Below are positions 17,810 through 27,540 of a stretch of 64,000 nucleotides of DNA, piece after piece. Numbering within the stretch: the first letter of the stretch is position 1; every line of letters starts with the position of its first letter. The DNA is from Colwellia sp. Arc7-635 (GTDB lineage Bacteria > Pseudomonadota > Gammaproteobacteria > Enterobacterales > Alteromonadaceae), in assembly GCF_003971255.1 (NCBI RefSeq), contig NZ_CP034660.1, positions 4,464,001 through 4,528,000 of the forward strand, read 5' to 3'. The notes below the pieces were generated by a model, which was not told the origin of the DNA, ran no database searches, and was given only the letters and a program-made list of their open reading frames with translations. The position numbers were made by a program, and so were the translations under genes.

Positions 17810-19942
17810 TTATTTACTGGTTTTAAGTTTCCCCAGCACTTGTTCTAATTCAATAATAGCGGAATTAATCATCATAGCTCCCTGCTCTGATTCCTCTGAT
17901 AGTACCAGTACTTCTTTAGTAGCGTCTCCAACGATCACCATGTTTCTATTTAACTCTTCTGAAACTTGGCTCTGTTCTTCCGCAGCAGCGGCTATTTGTA
18001 TAATGTGTTGGGTTACTTCATCGATTTGAGCCACAGTTTCTTTCATTTTCACAAAGGCATCATTTGATCTAGATGCAGCAATTTTGGCCATATCACTACC
18101 TTTTTCAATAATATCGACCGTTGTTACGACTTCACTTTGCAGCGACGATATAACTTCGGATATACCTTTTACTGAATCTGTTGTTTTCGATGCTAAGGCC
18201 CTTACTTCATCAGCTACAACGCTAAAGCCTCTGCCATGATCACCAGCCCTTGCCGCCTCAATGGCAGCATTAAGTGCCAGTAAGTTAGTTTGTTCTGCTA
18301 TTGCACTGATAACATCTAATATCTTTCTTATATCTTCACTTCTGATTGATACCGCGTTAACCGCGTCCTTAGCTTTAGCCATATCTTGAGATAATGTTGT
18401 TATTTCTTTCGTGACTAACGACACATCAACTTCTGTCCCTTTCACGAAATCACTTGCTGCATCAGCATTAGCGGCGGCATTTGAAGCAGTATCAGCAACT
18501 TGTAGCGCTGTTGCAGACATTTCGGTAATTGCAGTGACTACACTGTTAATTTCTGCTTCCTGTAGTGATATTTTCATATGGGTTTGCATGGCATTATTTT
18601 TACTTTCTTCACTTTGCTCTAGAACTGCGCGACCAGACATTTTTGCCTGCTCTAATAACTCTCTAACCTTCTCCCTAAATTGGTTAAAGGCATGGCTCAA
18701 ACTAATTAACTCGGAGTGAGAATGAACTTGTAGTTCTTGAGTTAAATCGCCACCTTGACCGGCAAGTTCTGCCATTTTATCAGCAACGGTTTTAACAGGT
18801 TTGATAATACTGCGCGTGAAAATATTAACAAAAATCAATGCTAAAATAGTCGATATTATCGCTAGAGCAAAAAAGCTTGTGAGTATTTGTTCCACTCTTT
18901 CCGATATTTCAGTAGATATATGATTAACAGGCTTCATTGCTGCATCTAGATTAATACCAACGATTAATTGCCATTCATCACCAGAAACATTAATTTTAAT
19001 TGGACGAACAAAGTACAATAAATTTCCAATAATCATCGACTTTTCTTGTCCAGAAAGATTCAGTAATTCACGGCTATCTTGAATAACTTCTGCTATTGGG
19101 CGAGCTAAACCTTCTTCTTGATCTGTAGCCGCGGCTAAAAACCCACTTTGACTGACCACCAAAACACTCGCATTGCCATCATAAAGTGATGCTTTCAATG
19201 CTAATGCTTTCTCCTGCAAAATAGGTAAATTTAAATCGGCACCTACAACGCCTCTAAATTCACCATTGGCAATAACAGGCACAACTAAACTGGTCATTAA
19301 TTCTGTATAGCCAGGTGTTATTTCATATTTATACGGGTTACTAATACAAGGCTTTAATGTGTCTTTGGAGCATAAGTACCACTCAGCAGCACGGTTGCCA
19401 AATTCATCCAAGGTCACATTGTGCTTTTCTTCCGAGTTATCAACAAGCTGCTGTATGATATTTTTCTCATTGTCACGAAAAAAATAAATTTCGAGATTAC
19501 CTGAGCCAACCACTGAATGGCTAAAGCCAGAACTAAAATCGGTGTCTTTTCCGTCAAATTTATTTGACTCAAATTGTGCATAAGTTGAAGACACTTTGCT
19601 GTAAGACAAACTATTTCTTGCCATCGCCTCGATTTGCCCTCGGCTATAAGCTTCTGGCAGCTTACCTTCTATGCTTGCTGATATTTGCTTCGCTAATGTA
19701 TACGGATAAACATAATTTTCATTGATAATATTAGCAATATCAAAAGCAATAGCATCTGATTTAGCGGCTACTGTTCTCTCTATCTGAGTTCTAACTTCAC
19801 TACTAACCTGTGAAACAATATCTTTTTCTGTATTACCTAAAGAAATCGAACTCACAATAATGAAACTTAACGACATTAAAATTAATAAGCCACCCACGAC
19901 TAATAATAATTTTAAGGACAAACTTTTTTTTTGTAAGAACAT
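17810..19942 (-). CDS. Methyl-accepting chemotaxis protein with a dCache-type sensor
   Basis: A complete 710-residue receptor. It has an N-terminal membrane helix (about 10-34) and a large periplasmic sensor (about 35-350) with the PxxxYTLAKQI and VVGADLNLP patterns of double-Cache domains. A second membrane helix (about 357-380) precedes HAMP (about 380-435) and the signalling domain. The conserved tip is at about 545-580 ([20 protein letters not shown], then [12 protein letters not shown]). dCache receptors bind amino acids, amines or small acids directly. The two cysteines in the sensor ([14 protein letters not shown]) may form a disulfide. It lies alone between terminators, with no che genes nearby, so it works with a distant chemotaxis operon. 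Confidence 0.94.
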   Translation of the reverse strand: MFLQKKSLSLKLLLVVGGLLILMSLSFIIVSSISLGNTEKDIVSQVSSEVRTQIERTVAAKSDAIAFDIANIINENYVYPYTLAKQISASIEGKLPEAYSRGQIEAMARNSLSYSKVSSTYAQFESNKFDGKDTDFSSGFSHSVVGSGNLEIYFFRDNEKNIIQQLVDNSEEKHNVTLDEFGNRAAEWYLCSKDTLKPCISNPYKYEITPGYTELMTSLVVPVIANGEFRGVVGADLNLPILQEKALALKASLYDGNASVLVVSQSGFLAAATDQEEGLARPIAEVIQDSRELLNLSGQEKSMIIGNLLYFVRPIKINVSGDEWQLIVGINLDAAMKPVNHISTEISERVEQILTSFFALAIISTILALIFVNIFTRSIIKPVKTVADKMAELAGQGGDLTQELQVHSHSELISLSHAFNQFREKVRELLEQAKMSGRAVLEQSEESKNNAMQTHMKISLQEAEINSVVTAITEMSATALQVADTASNAAANADAASDFVKGTEVDVSLVTKEITTLSQDMAKAKDAVNAVSIRSEDIRKILDVISAIAEQTNLLALNAAIEAARAGDHGRGFSVVADEVRALASKTTDSVKGISEVISSLQSEVVTTVDIIEKGSDMAKIAASRSNDAFVKMKETVAQIDEVTQHIIQIAAAAEEQSQVSEELNRNMVIVGDATKEVLVLSEESEQGAMMINSAIIELEQVLGKLKTSK

Positions 19943-20694
19943 CTAAACCCCGGTTATTTTTCAATAAATTGTGTGTGTAACATCTAAAAATAAAACAGCG
20001 ACTTATTTGTCTTATATTTCATTCTTTTTGATATGTATTTCAATTGGTAGTGGCAGAAAAATATAAAGAAAAATTTGTTAAACATAAAAATGAATTTTCA
20101 TTGCCATACGACTCCCGGCAACATAGAACGACACTCTATCTTTAAGCTAAAGCTTTACAGCAACTTAACACCATAGTTTATGATAACTATTATACGCTTT
20201 ATTTAAGATAGTATAGGTTTCATTTTTATCAAATACGCGACAAAATAGCGATAGTTTAAAATATCAATAATATGGATACATAAAAGCATTCTCACTGTTC
20301 AAATACAGTCTATAACCTCTTGTTAATATAATAGAATTCTTAGTTATAGATAGCTAAACAGCATTTCTATTTAATACTACCTAGCCTCAACATGATTTGA
20401 ATAAATAAAAAAGCACAACTTAATCAAACGAGAAAACCAAATACAGGTTCAAAAAGTCACTAGTGAGAATTGCATTAGAAACGATAATTTATTCATCGCT
20501 TGTTATACCAAATACTTTATTTTCTGCGGAAAAAAAATAGTCTGGACTAGAGCGTATTAGGTAACATCGACAAAACGCTTGCAGCCAATTCAAGATATTC
20601 CAACGTCTATTCAAGCCTTTTATGGCGCCCGTTTAGAAAAAAAATATTGGTAACCTACTCGGTATGTCAGAAAGCTTGCCTAATGTTCATATAA
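19943..20694. other. Long AT-rich gene-poor stretch
   Basis: Some 750 bases without a recognisable gene. The first part must hold the promoter of the chemoreceptor gene. A 30-codon open stretch at about 20570-20652 (RLQPIQDIPTS..., ending in a stop) looks weakly coding and may be a relic of a lost gene. Together with the transporter remnant that follows, this marks a decayed region. Confidence 0.45.
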
Positions 20695-21003
20695 CAGAAT
20701 CGTCTAGTAGTAAGGGTATATTTTGCCTGCTTAGCATTAAATCCTATTTCTATCGTGATCGGCTTGTTGCTCGCTAAAATGTTCAGTTTGCCATTTATTA
20801 ACGCGGTTACCTTGGCAATTGAAGTGGGTATTAAAAATGCGACCTTAGCGAAATTAATTGCTATCAGCTTCTTAAATGCACCAGAGTTTGCTGTATCTGC
20901 CGGTGTTTATGGTTTAGCAATGTACATTGGGTTGCTATTTTTAGTTATTTGGGCCAAATATCACCGTAAAAAGCATCATATTTTGACCTCAATAGCGAAT
21001 TAA
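20695..21003 (+). pseudogene. 3' remnant of a bile acid:sodium symporter (BASS/SBF) family gene
   Basis: About 100 codons are open from 20695, with an in-frame TAA just upstream. The translation (NPISIVIGLLLAKMF, then VTLAIEVGIKNATLAKLIA) matches the last two or three helices of BASS-family transporters, where the TLAIEVGIxNxTLA segment is diagnostic. The usual protein is about 300 residues, so the first two thirds are missing. A GTG at 20755 could start an 82-residue product, but a C-terminal fragment alone should not transport anything. Confidence 0.75.
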
Positions 21004-21025
21004 CTATGCCTTATATGACAAGACA

Positions 21026-21934
21026 CTAGGCATTAAACTCATGCTGTACTTTTTCTCGTAACCACATTAACGCATCATCATGCTCTGTATTTTGATGCCA
21101 ATACAAATGTGTAGAGACTGAAGGTATCGTGTAGGGGATCGGTCGAATAACAAGATCATCATCAGCCAATTTATGTGCAATAAGCGAAGGAAGCGTCAAC
21201 AGATAATCCGAGACTTTCACCAACTCGCGTGCAGCTTGGTAACTTTGACAACGTGTATTGATCGAACGATTAATACCTTGCTGCAACAGTGCAAAGTCTT
21301 CTAACACCACCCCACTTGCTCGGTTTGAAACCGCAATATGCTTAGCCAATAAGTAAACCTCTGGCGTAATATTACTGGCATTGTGATGATGTTTATTCAA
21401 TAAAACGCAAAACTCGTCGCTGGATAATTTTAAATGCTTAATCGGTGTTTTTAGTGGCAAAGCAATATCGATGGCAATATCAATTTGGTTAGTTGCCAAT
21501 TGTCGCGCCATGTCCTCACGAACCAACTTACTGCTGGTTAATTTAGCATTGGGCGCTTCTTTCATGAGTACTTGTTGTAGCTTGGGTAACACGAGTGACT
21601 CTAAAGCATCATGAATGCCTATTTTAAATGTTTGTCCCGTCTGCGATAAATCAAAATCACCACAGGCTTGTAATATTTGTCGTAATTTTTCTAAGGTATC
21701 TAAAAGCTGTGGTGCCATGCGCTGACAAGCCGGTGTTGGCTGCATAACCTGCCCTTGACGAGTGAACAATTCATCATTCAATGCCACGCGTAAACGTTTA
21801 ATAGCATGACTCACCGCCGATGGACTGATGAACAATAACTTAGCCGCTAAGCTCATATTTCGCTCTTGGTACAAACACTCAAAGACCTTAAGTAAATTAA
21901 AATCTAGCTGTTGGACACTCTTTGCTTCAATCAT
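21026..21934 (-). CDS. LysR-family transcriptional regulator
   Basis: A 302-residue protein with an N-terminal winged helix-turn-helix (about 10-70; FNLLKVFECLYQERNMSLAA, then ISPSAVSHAIKRLR) and a C-terminal substrate-binding domain (about 95-300), the standard LysR layout. It is divergent from the acyl-CoA dehydrogenase operon with about 130 bases between start codons. Most LysR proteins of this geometry control the neighbouring operon and themselves in response to a pathway intermediate, so it probably regulates 22064-26085. The effector is unknown. Confidence 0.93.
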   Translation of the reverse strand: MIEAKSVQQLDFNLLKVFECLYQERNMSLAAKLLFISPSAVSHAIKRLRVALNDELFTRQGQVMQPTPACQRMAPQLLDTLEKLRQILQACGDFDLSQTGQTFKIGIHDALESLVLPKLQQVLMKEAPNAKLTSSKLVREDMARQLATNQIDIAIDIALPLKTPIKHLKLSSDEFCVLLNKHHHNASNITPEVYLLAKHIAVSNRASGVVLEDFALLQQGINRSINTRCQSYQAARELVKVSDYLLTLPSLIAHKLADDDLVIRPIPYTIPSVSTHLYWHQNTEHDDALMWLREKVQHEFNA

Positions 21935-21945
21935 ACTTTCAACTA

Positions 21946-22001
21946 ATGAATATTATTCATAATAGGTTAGCAATATATTTCACTTAATTCACTAGTGAAT
22001 T
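21946..22001. promoter_or_regulatory. Two palindromes in the LysR/acyl-CoA dehydrogenase divergent region
   Basis: ATGAATATTATTCAT (21946-21960) is a 6-3-6 palindrome. AATTCACTAGTGAATT (21986-22001) is a 16-bp perfect palindrome. The centres are about 41 bases apart, close to four helical turns, as expected for paired LysR recognition and activation sites. Both lie between the divergent starts. Confidence 0.6.
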
Positions 22002-22063
22002 TACATTATGCTCAATCAACTTCGCAGAACAATGCGTCAAATAATCCAGTTAGAGAAATAGCG

Positions 22064-23290
22064 ATGAACTTTGAACCTAGTGCAAAAAGCCATGATTACT
22101 TAACGCGACTAACAGCCTTTATGGATGACAATGTCTACCCTATTGAGCAAGATATTCTTGATGAAAATAGACGTTTAAATGAGTCACCCGATTGGCGTAC
22201 ATGGCAAGTTCCGTCACAAATAGCACCATTAAAAGAAAAAGCACGCCAAGCTGGCCTGTGGAATCTTTTTTTACCCGATGCTGAATTAGCTCAAGGCTTA
22301 ACTTGTTTAGAATATGCACCATTAGCTGAGCAAACCGGTCGTAGCTTAATTGCGCCAGAAATTTTTAACTGCAATGCACCTGATACCGGCAATATGGAAG
22401 TGCTTTATCATTTCGGCAGTGAAGCACAAAAATCCCAATGGTTAACGCCATTACTTAACGGCGAAATACGTTCTGTATTTGGTATGACGGAGCCCGATGT
22501 TGCCTCTTCAGATGCCACCAATATGGAAGCTACTATTGAAGTAGATGGTGACGAACTGGTGCTTAACGGTAAAAAGTGGTGGACCACAGGCTTAGGTCAC
22601 CCTGATGCTAAAATCGCTATTTTTATGGGCTTGTCTAATCCAGAAAACGATAAGCATAGCCAACATTCAATGGTGATTGTACCGTTAGATACTGCAGGCG
22701 TAACGATTACCCGCATGCTATCGGCGTGTGGTGAATACGACGCACCTTATGGTCATGGTGAAATGGACTTTACTAACGTGCGAGTGCCAAAAGAAAATCT
22801 AATTGTCGGTCTTGGTAAAGGCTTTGCTATTGCACAGGGACGACTTGGGCCAGGGCGTATTCACCATTGTATGCGCGCAATTGGTGCTGCTGAACGTTCA
22901 CTTGAATTAATGATAAAGCGTGGTTTGTCACGCACGGCTTTTGGTAAACCATTAATTAAATTAGGTGGTAACTTGGAACGTGTTGCACAAGCAAGAATGG
23001 CGATTGATCAGGCGCGCTTATTAACCTTACATGCCGCTTGGAAAATTGATACAGCTGGCGTTAAACATGCCATGACCGAAATATCGAGTATTAAAGTTGT
23101 GGTGCCGAATATGCTACAACAGGTATCGGATATGGCAATACAAATGTTCGGTGGTGCTGGTGTATCCGCTGACCATCCCGTTGCTTCATTTAATGCTATG
23201 GGGCGAATTTTACGACTTGCTGATGGCCCTGATGAAGTACATATGGCGATGGTATCTCGTCTTGAACTTAGCAAATATATTCAACGATAA
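22064..23290 (+). CDS. Acyl-CoA dehydrogenase, ACAD10/11-like
   Basis: I chose ATG 22064, which begins the conserved region (408 residues); a GTG at 21995 in frame lies inside the operator region. The protein has the FAD-type acyl-CoA dehydrogenase layout: helical N-domain, beta domain with FGMTEPDVASSDATNM (about 134-149) and WWTTG, and C-domain with RTAFGKPLI and the IQMFGGAGVS motif. The family oxidises acyl-CoA thioesters at alpha-beta, passing electrons to ETF. Next to an APH-type kinase it matches the ACAD10/11 and LvaC type, which act with the kinase on 4-hydroxyacyl-CoA. First gene of a four-gene operon. Confidence 0.92.
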   Translation: MNFEPSAKSHDYLTRLTAFMDDNVYPIEQDILDENRRLNESPDWRTWQVPSQIAPLKEKARQAGLWNLFLPDAELAQGLTCLEYAPLAEQTGRSLIAPEIFNCNAPDTGNMEVLYHFGSEAQKSQWLTPLLNGEIRSVFGMTEPDVASSDATNMEATIEVDGDELVLNGKKWWTTGLGHPDAKIAIFMGLSNPENDKHSQHSMVIVPLDTAGVTITRMLSACGEYDAPYGHGEMDFTNVRVPKENLIVGLGKGFAIAQGRLGPGRIHHCMRAIGAAERSLELMIKRGLSRTAFGKPLIKLGGNLERVAQARMAIDQARLLTLHAAWKIDTAGVKHAMTEISSIKVVVPNMLQQVSDMAIQMFGGAGVSADHPVASFNAMGRILRLADGPDEVHMAMVSRLELSKYIQR

Positions 23291-23298
23291 GTGATAAA

Positions 23299-24123
23299 AT
23301 GACCACGACATTATTAATTACTGGCGGTGCTACTGGTCTAGGCAAATCAATTGCCCTAATGTGGGCTAGCCAAAAAAAGTCGGCGGTTAATATTTGCATT
23401 GCAGACATTAACCAAGAGCGTGGTGATGCCACTATCGCAGAAATAAAAAATCTCGGCACTGATGCGTTCTACCTTCATTGTGATATTACTAAACAAGATG
23501 ATATTGCTCATTTACGCGCAGCTATTCATCAGCAATGGCAAAGCATCGATATTGTTATTAATAACGCTGGGGTAGCCTCTGGTGGTTCATTACAAGGTGA
23601 AAGTATTGAACAATGGCAATGGATTTTTGATATTAACTTATTGGGGATGGTACGTGTTAGCCAAGCGTTTTATCCAGACTTTAAATCACAAGGCCATGGT
23701 TATTTTATTAACATTGCCTCACAAGCTGGGCTTACGCCGATCCCATTTATGAACAGTTATAACGCAGTCAAAGCCGCGGTTATCGGTCTATCTGAAACCA
23801 TGAAACTTGAGTTATCATTCGACAATATTGATGTCAGCGTGGTCTGCCCGAGTTTTTTCAAAACTAACTTAGACGAGTCAATGCGTACCAGTGAGCCAGC
23901 AATGAAAAAAATGATGGATCGCGCCTTTGATAAATCAGATATGACGGCTGAGCAAGTCGCTGCAAGTATTTATCATGCGGCACAAAAGCGGACATTTTTA
24001 ATTTTGACTCATAAATTGGGCAAACAAGCTTTTTTAATGAAAAAACTGTTACCAACAGCAATATATATTAAGAGCATGTTGAAGAAAACAAAGTCAATGC
24101 AAAGACTTATCCAAAAACCTTAG
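23299..24123 (+). CDS. Short-chain dehydrogenase/reductase
   Basis: A 274-residue SDR. It has the nucleotide-binding TGGATGLG (8-15), NNAG (88-91) and the catalytic Ser141, Tyr154-x-x-x-Lys158 (YNAVK). The first strand and D36 (CIADI) suggest NAD preference. The last 30 residues are basic with a weak hydrophobic segment (FLMKKLLPTAIYI), perhaps for membrane association. It starts 8 bases after the dehydrogenase. In this operon it may oxidise or reduce a hydroxyacyl or keto intermediate (inference). It is more divergent from the second SDR in the operon than a recent duplication would give. Confidence 0.9.
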   Translation: MTTTLLITGGATGLGKSIALMWASQKKSAVNICIADINQERGDATIAEIKNLGTDAFYLHCDITKQDDIAHLRAAIHQQWQSIDIVINNAGVASGGSLQGESIEQWQWIFDINLLGMVRVSQAFYPDFKSQGHGYFINIASQAGLTPIPFMNSYNAVKAAVIGLSETMKLELSFDNIDVSVVCPSFFKTNLDESMRTSEPAMKKMMDRAFDKSDMTAEQVAASIYHAAQKRTFLILTHKLGKQAFLMKKLLPTAIYIKSMLKKTKSMQRLIQKP

Positions 24124-24175
24124 CCAGAAACTTTAGTCAGAAGCGTTAGCCATAATTGTAAAAGTAGAATTATTC

Positions 24176-25246
24176 ATGAGCAACACATTAGTAGATCAAG
24201 CAAAAACAGTACGCCGTGGCGAAGAACTCGATATTAACGCAGTAGATCATTGGCTAACATTACATATGGAAGGCTTAAACGGTATACCGACAGTGACACA
24301 ATACGTTGGTGGTGCATCAAACTGGACTTATTGTTTAGACTATCCTGACCAAGCACTTATCTTACGTCGCGGTCCTGAAGGGACCAAAGCTAAAGGCGCT
24401 CACGATATGGGACGAGAATTTAGACTGCAAGATGCCTTACGTCCTTTTTACCCATACGTTCCTGAAATGAAAGCCTTTTGCGATGACGATAGTGTGATTA
24501 ATACTGACTTTTATGTCATGCAAAAGCTCACCGGCATTATTCCTCGTAAAAACTTACCGAAAGATTTATCGGTAACGCCAGCACAAACAAAAAAACTCTG
24601 TGAAAACGTCTTAGACTGCTTAGTAGAATTACATCAAGTGGACTATCAAAAAGCGGGTTTAAGCCATTTAGGTAAAGGTAGCGGTTATACCCAACGACAA
24701 ATTCAGGGTTGGAGCGAGCGTTTCACTAAAGCTAAAACTTGGAATGTGCCCTCAGGTAAGTTGGTTATGAACTGGCTCACCACTAACATGCCAAAGGATG
24801 AACGCATCTGTATTACCCATAACGACCTTAGATTCGACAACGTGGTGCTCGACGCCAACGATTACACTAAAGTATTGGGGGTTTTAGATTGGGAATTGGC
24901 CACTTTAGGTGATCCATTAATGGATTTAGGTAATACCTTGGCATATTGGGTTGAGCCCGGTGACGACTTTTTAGCGCAGTCAACACGCCGACAACCCACT
25001 CACCTAGCTGGCATGCTAACTAGAAAAGAAGTTATCGCCTATTACTGTAAAAAAATGAATATTACCGTTGATGATTTCACCTTCTATGAAGTTTACGGTT
25101 TATTCAGATTAGCCGGCATAGTACAACAAATATATTACCGCTATCATCATGGCCAAACCAATAACCCAGCCTTTAAAAACTTCTGGATTTTTGTTCATTA
25201 CCTGATGCATCGCTGTAAAAAAGCTATTCGTCATCAAGGTAAATAA
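24176..25246 (+). CDS. APH-family phosphotransferase, ACAD10/11 kinase domain or LvaA-like
   Basis: A 356-residue kinase. The N-lobe glycine-rich stretch is VGGASNWTY (about 44-52) with LILRRGP giving the ATP-binding Lys/Arg region. The catalytic loop is H215-N-D217-L-R-F-D-N and the metal-binding loop begins D238-W-E. This set is typical of the aminoglycoside phosphotransferase/choline kinase fold. Stand-alone versions beside acyl-CoA dehydrogenases phosphorylate 4-hydroxyacyl-CoA so that the dehydrogenase partner can eliminate the phosphate, as known for Pseudomonas LvaA and human ACAD10/11. Antibiotic resistance is unlikely in this setting. Confidence 0.88.
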   Translation: MSNTLVDQAKTVRRGEELDINAVDHWLTLHMEGLNGIPTVTQYVGGASNWTYCLDYPDQALILRRGPEGTKAKGAHDMGREFRLQDALRPFYPYVPEMKAFCDDDSVINTDFYVMQKLTGIIPRKNLPKDLSVTPAQTKKLCENVLDCLVELHQVDYQKAGLSHLGKGSGYTQRQIQGWSERFTKAKTWNVPSGKLVMNWLTTNMPKDERICITHNDLRFDNVVLDANDYTKVLGVLDWELATLGDPLMDLGNTLAYWVEPGDDFLAQSTRRQPTHLAGMLTRKEVIAYYCKKMNITVDDFTFYEVYGLFRLAGIVQQIYYRYHHGQTNNPAFKNFWIFVHYLMHRCKKAIRHQGK

Positions 25247-25335
25247 CATGACCGTAATTTTTACGGCTAACGCCAGCTAAAAAAGCCATAGACTGTCACT
25301 ACAGACAATAACGCACATAAGATACGGATAACCGC

Positions 25336-26085
25336 ATGATTCGAAAAAATATTTTAATTACTGGTGCCAGTTCAGGACTCGGTAAAGGTATGGCAATTCA
25401 ATTTGCTAAGCAAGGCAGTAACTTAGCCCTATGCGCACGCCGCTTAGAAAATCTTGAAAGCCTTAAAGCAGAGCTTGAGAAAATTAATCCGAACATTACG
25501 GTGATTATCAAAACACTCGATGTAAACGACCACCCGGCAGTATTTGATGTTTTTAAGCAATTCAAAGCAGAATTAGGCAGCTTAGATAGAGTCATCATTA
25601 ATGCTGGTATGGGTAAAGGCGCCTCTATCGGTACGGGCTATTTTCACGCGAACAAGCAAACAGCTGAAACCAACTTTATTGCCGCCCTTGCACAAGCAGA
25701 AGCAGCGATGGAGATTTTTAGAGCACAAAATAGTGGCCATCTCGTCACTATATCTTCCATTAGCGCAGTACGCGGTTTTCGACGCGCGATGACCGTATAC
25801 GCAGCAACAAAAGCGGCGATAACGTCATTAAGTGAAGGTATACGTGTCGACGTAATGCACACACCAATTAAAGTCAGTTGTATTCATCCTGGCTTTATTC
25901 GTAGCGAGATTAACGAGAAAGTGGAAAAAGTGCCTTTTATTGTTGATACTGAAACCGGCTGTAAAGCACTTGTTAAAGCAATAAACAAAGAAAAAGCTAA
26001 TAGTTTTGTTCCTAATTGGCCTTGGTCATTTTTACATTGGATATTACGTATTGTGCCAATAAGCACTTTGCGAAAAATGAGCTAA
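25336..26085 (+). CDS. Short-chain dehydrogenase/reductase
   Basis: A 249-residue SDR, last gene of the operon. TGASSGLG is at 9-16, Ser140/141 and Y155-x-x-x-K159 (YAATK) form the active site. ARRLE after the second strand suggests NADP preference. The C-terminus has a hydrophobic segment (WPWSFLHWILRIVPIS, about 228-243) that could anchor the enzyme to the membrane. It follows the kinase after an 89-base gap and there is no terminator in between, so I include it in the operon. Confidence 0.88.
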   Translation: MIRKNILITGASSGLGKGMAIQFAKQGSNLALCARRLENLESLKAELEKINPNITVIIKTLDVNDHPAVFDVFKQFKAELGSLDRVIINAGMGKGASIGTGYFHANKQTAETNFIAALAQAEAAMEIFRAQNSGHLVTISSISAVRGFRRAMTVYAATKAAITSLSEGIRVDVMHTPIKVSCIHPGFIRSEINEKVEKVPFIVDTETGCKALVKAINKEKANSFVPNWPWSFLHWILRIVPISTLRKMS

Positions 26086-26124
26086 GCGTTATCGACATCA
26101 TCAGTATTTCAATTAATAAGAATT

Positions 26125-26148
26125 AAAAAGCCTGCGTATTGGCAGGCT
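26125..26148 (-). terminator. Terminator of the cupredoxin-phosphodiesterase-porin operon
   Basis: AGCCTGC (26129-26135) and GCAGGCT (26142-26148) form a perfect stem with a 6-base loop. Only on the minus strand does a T run follow (complement of AAAAAG at 26125-26130). It therefore ends transcripts coming from the minus-strand operon, although it lies 148 bases from the porin stop and just after the plus-strand SDR gene. Confidence 0.75.
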
Positions 26149-26295
26149 AAGTAAATGGCTGGAAAGTTTGCTAGCAACTTTAATCATTTCTATTTAGGGT
26201 TTGAATTTAACAAAAAAATTTAGCGCTAAGCATACTATTGCCACCTGTTTAGTCATGACAATTTAGTTATAAGAAGTAGTCGAACAACTATGACA

Positions 26296-27531
26296 CTAAA
26301 AAAAGTATCTTGCAGCTAATTGCCATTGCCTCTCAGTTAAATCAATGGCTTGATTGGTATACATACGTGCAGCGCGGTTACTATCAATCCAGTTATATTC
26401 TACTGATAAAAACAGCGGTTTACTAAATCTGTAGGTGTAATTTAACGTGGCAGATTTACCATATTCATTATTATTGTCGCCGACAGTAAGATCATTATCG
26501 GTGATTGAAAATTCCTCGAGACGTATGGTCATTCGGTGCTTCTTAATACGCTTTGATAGCGCAACAAAGCCACTTTTAAAGTCATTATTCACGACGTCGA
26601 CTCGGGCAGGACTCTGCATTAGGGTATCACCACTAAGGTATTGAGCCGTTAACTCAAATGCTTCAGGTAAGCGCCAACTTGCACCTAAGTGATAAAAGCG
26701 TGTGCGCCAGCCATATTGCCCATTTTCAACCATGTAAGGTGTTGCTTTATTATCATAATAACCTACCGTGATCTGGCCTTTATTATGCACTTTTATTTTT
26801 GATCTTAAATGGAAACCCCAATTATCATCAAGTTCTAAAAATGGGTCCGATTTTTCGGCTTGTTCATTCAGATCATAACCGGGCATACGGGCACGAAAAT
26901 CCGGAATAGCTTTTGACTCTGTCCATAACGTTTGACGATTGCCAATGGTCCAGCCATGCCAAGATAGTAACGCCCCAGCAGGATCGTTATTAACAAAAGC
27001 CGTTGCTGCTACGGTTATATCAAAGCCATTATCATTAAACTTACCAAGACGGGTCAACGCTACTTCACCGCCAAGTACACGAATTTCTTCACCTAACCAA
27101 GTGTTAATCGCTGAAGAGTTTAAAGTATTTCGACTTGCCCAGGCAAAAGCGTTATTTTCTAGAGATATTTCTGGGTAGAAAATACCCATTTTTGTTTGCC
27201 AACGATAACCAGCATCATTAGGCAACGCTCGGTATTTCAAAAATGCTTCTGTTAATCCTACAGTGCTATCGTTTTTATCACTATATGCATTGGCAACAAT
27301 ATGAGCACTAATGCCCGTATCCCACTCAACAATGAATTCACCACCCGCTTGGGCTAATGAAATATTTGCACCATCGTGACTATTAAATTTACCGTAACCT
27401 CCATCAATATAACTTTCTAGCGTATTCGCCTGCGTTGCACGAATATCGAGTACACCATGCCATTTAACCTCAGCAGAATTTACTGCGCTAATACTGAGCA
27501 TCAACAGAGTGACTAAAAAGATTTTTAACAA
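26296..27531 (-). CDS. Outer-membrane porin-like beta-barrel protein
   Basis: A 411-residue protein with a signal peptide (LLMLSISAVNSA). The mature part is rich in alternating aromatic/polar strands (GYRWQTKMGIFY, WGFHLRSKIKV, RFYHLGASWRL), and the last residue is Phe in WQLAARYFF, the C-terminal signature recognised by the BAM complex. It is probably a 14-18 strand barrel. The substrate is unknown. It starts 9 bases after the phosphodiesterase gene, so the two are co-transcribed with the cupredoxin-like gene. Confidence 0.8.
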   Translation of the reverse strand: MLKIFLVTLLMLSISAVNSAEVKWHGVLDIRATQANTLESYIDGGYGKFNSHDGANISLAQAGGEFIVEWDTGISAHIVANAYSDKNDSTVGLTEAFLKYRALPNDAGYRWQTKMGIFYPEISLENNAFAWASRNTLNSSAINTWLGEEIRVLGGEVALTRLGKFNDNGFDITVAATAFVNNDPAGALLSWHGWTIGNRQTLWTESKAIPDFRARMPGYDLNEQAEKSDPFLELDDNWGFHLRSKIKVHNKGQITVGYYDNKATPYMVENGQYGWRTRFYHLGASWRLPEAFELTAQYLSGDTLMQSPARVDVVNNDFKSGFVALSKRIKKHRMTIRLEEFSITDNDLTVGDNNNEYGKSATLNYTYRFSKPLFLSVEYNWIDSNRAARMYTNQAIDLTERQWQLAARYFF

Positions 27532-27540
27532 AGTTTTTTC

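Noticed and set aside
20560-20660. Short coding-like stretch upstream of the symporter remnant
   Set aside because: Only 30 codons, with stops on both sides and no family match; treated as part of the decayed region.
24176-25246. Aminoglycoside resistance kinase
   Set aside because: The gene lies inside an acyl-CoA dehydrogenase/SDR operon and matches the ACAD10/11-type kinases; a resistance role has no support.
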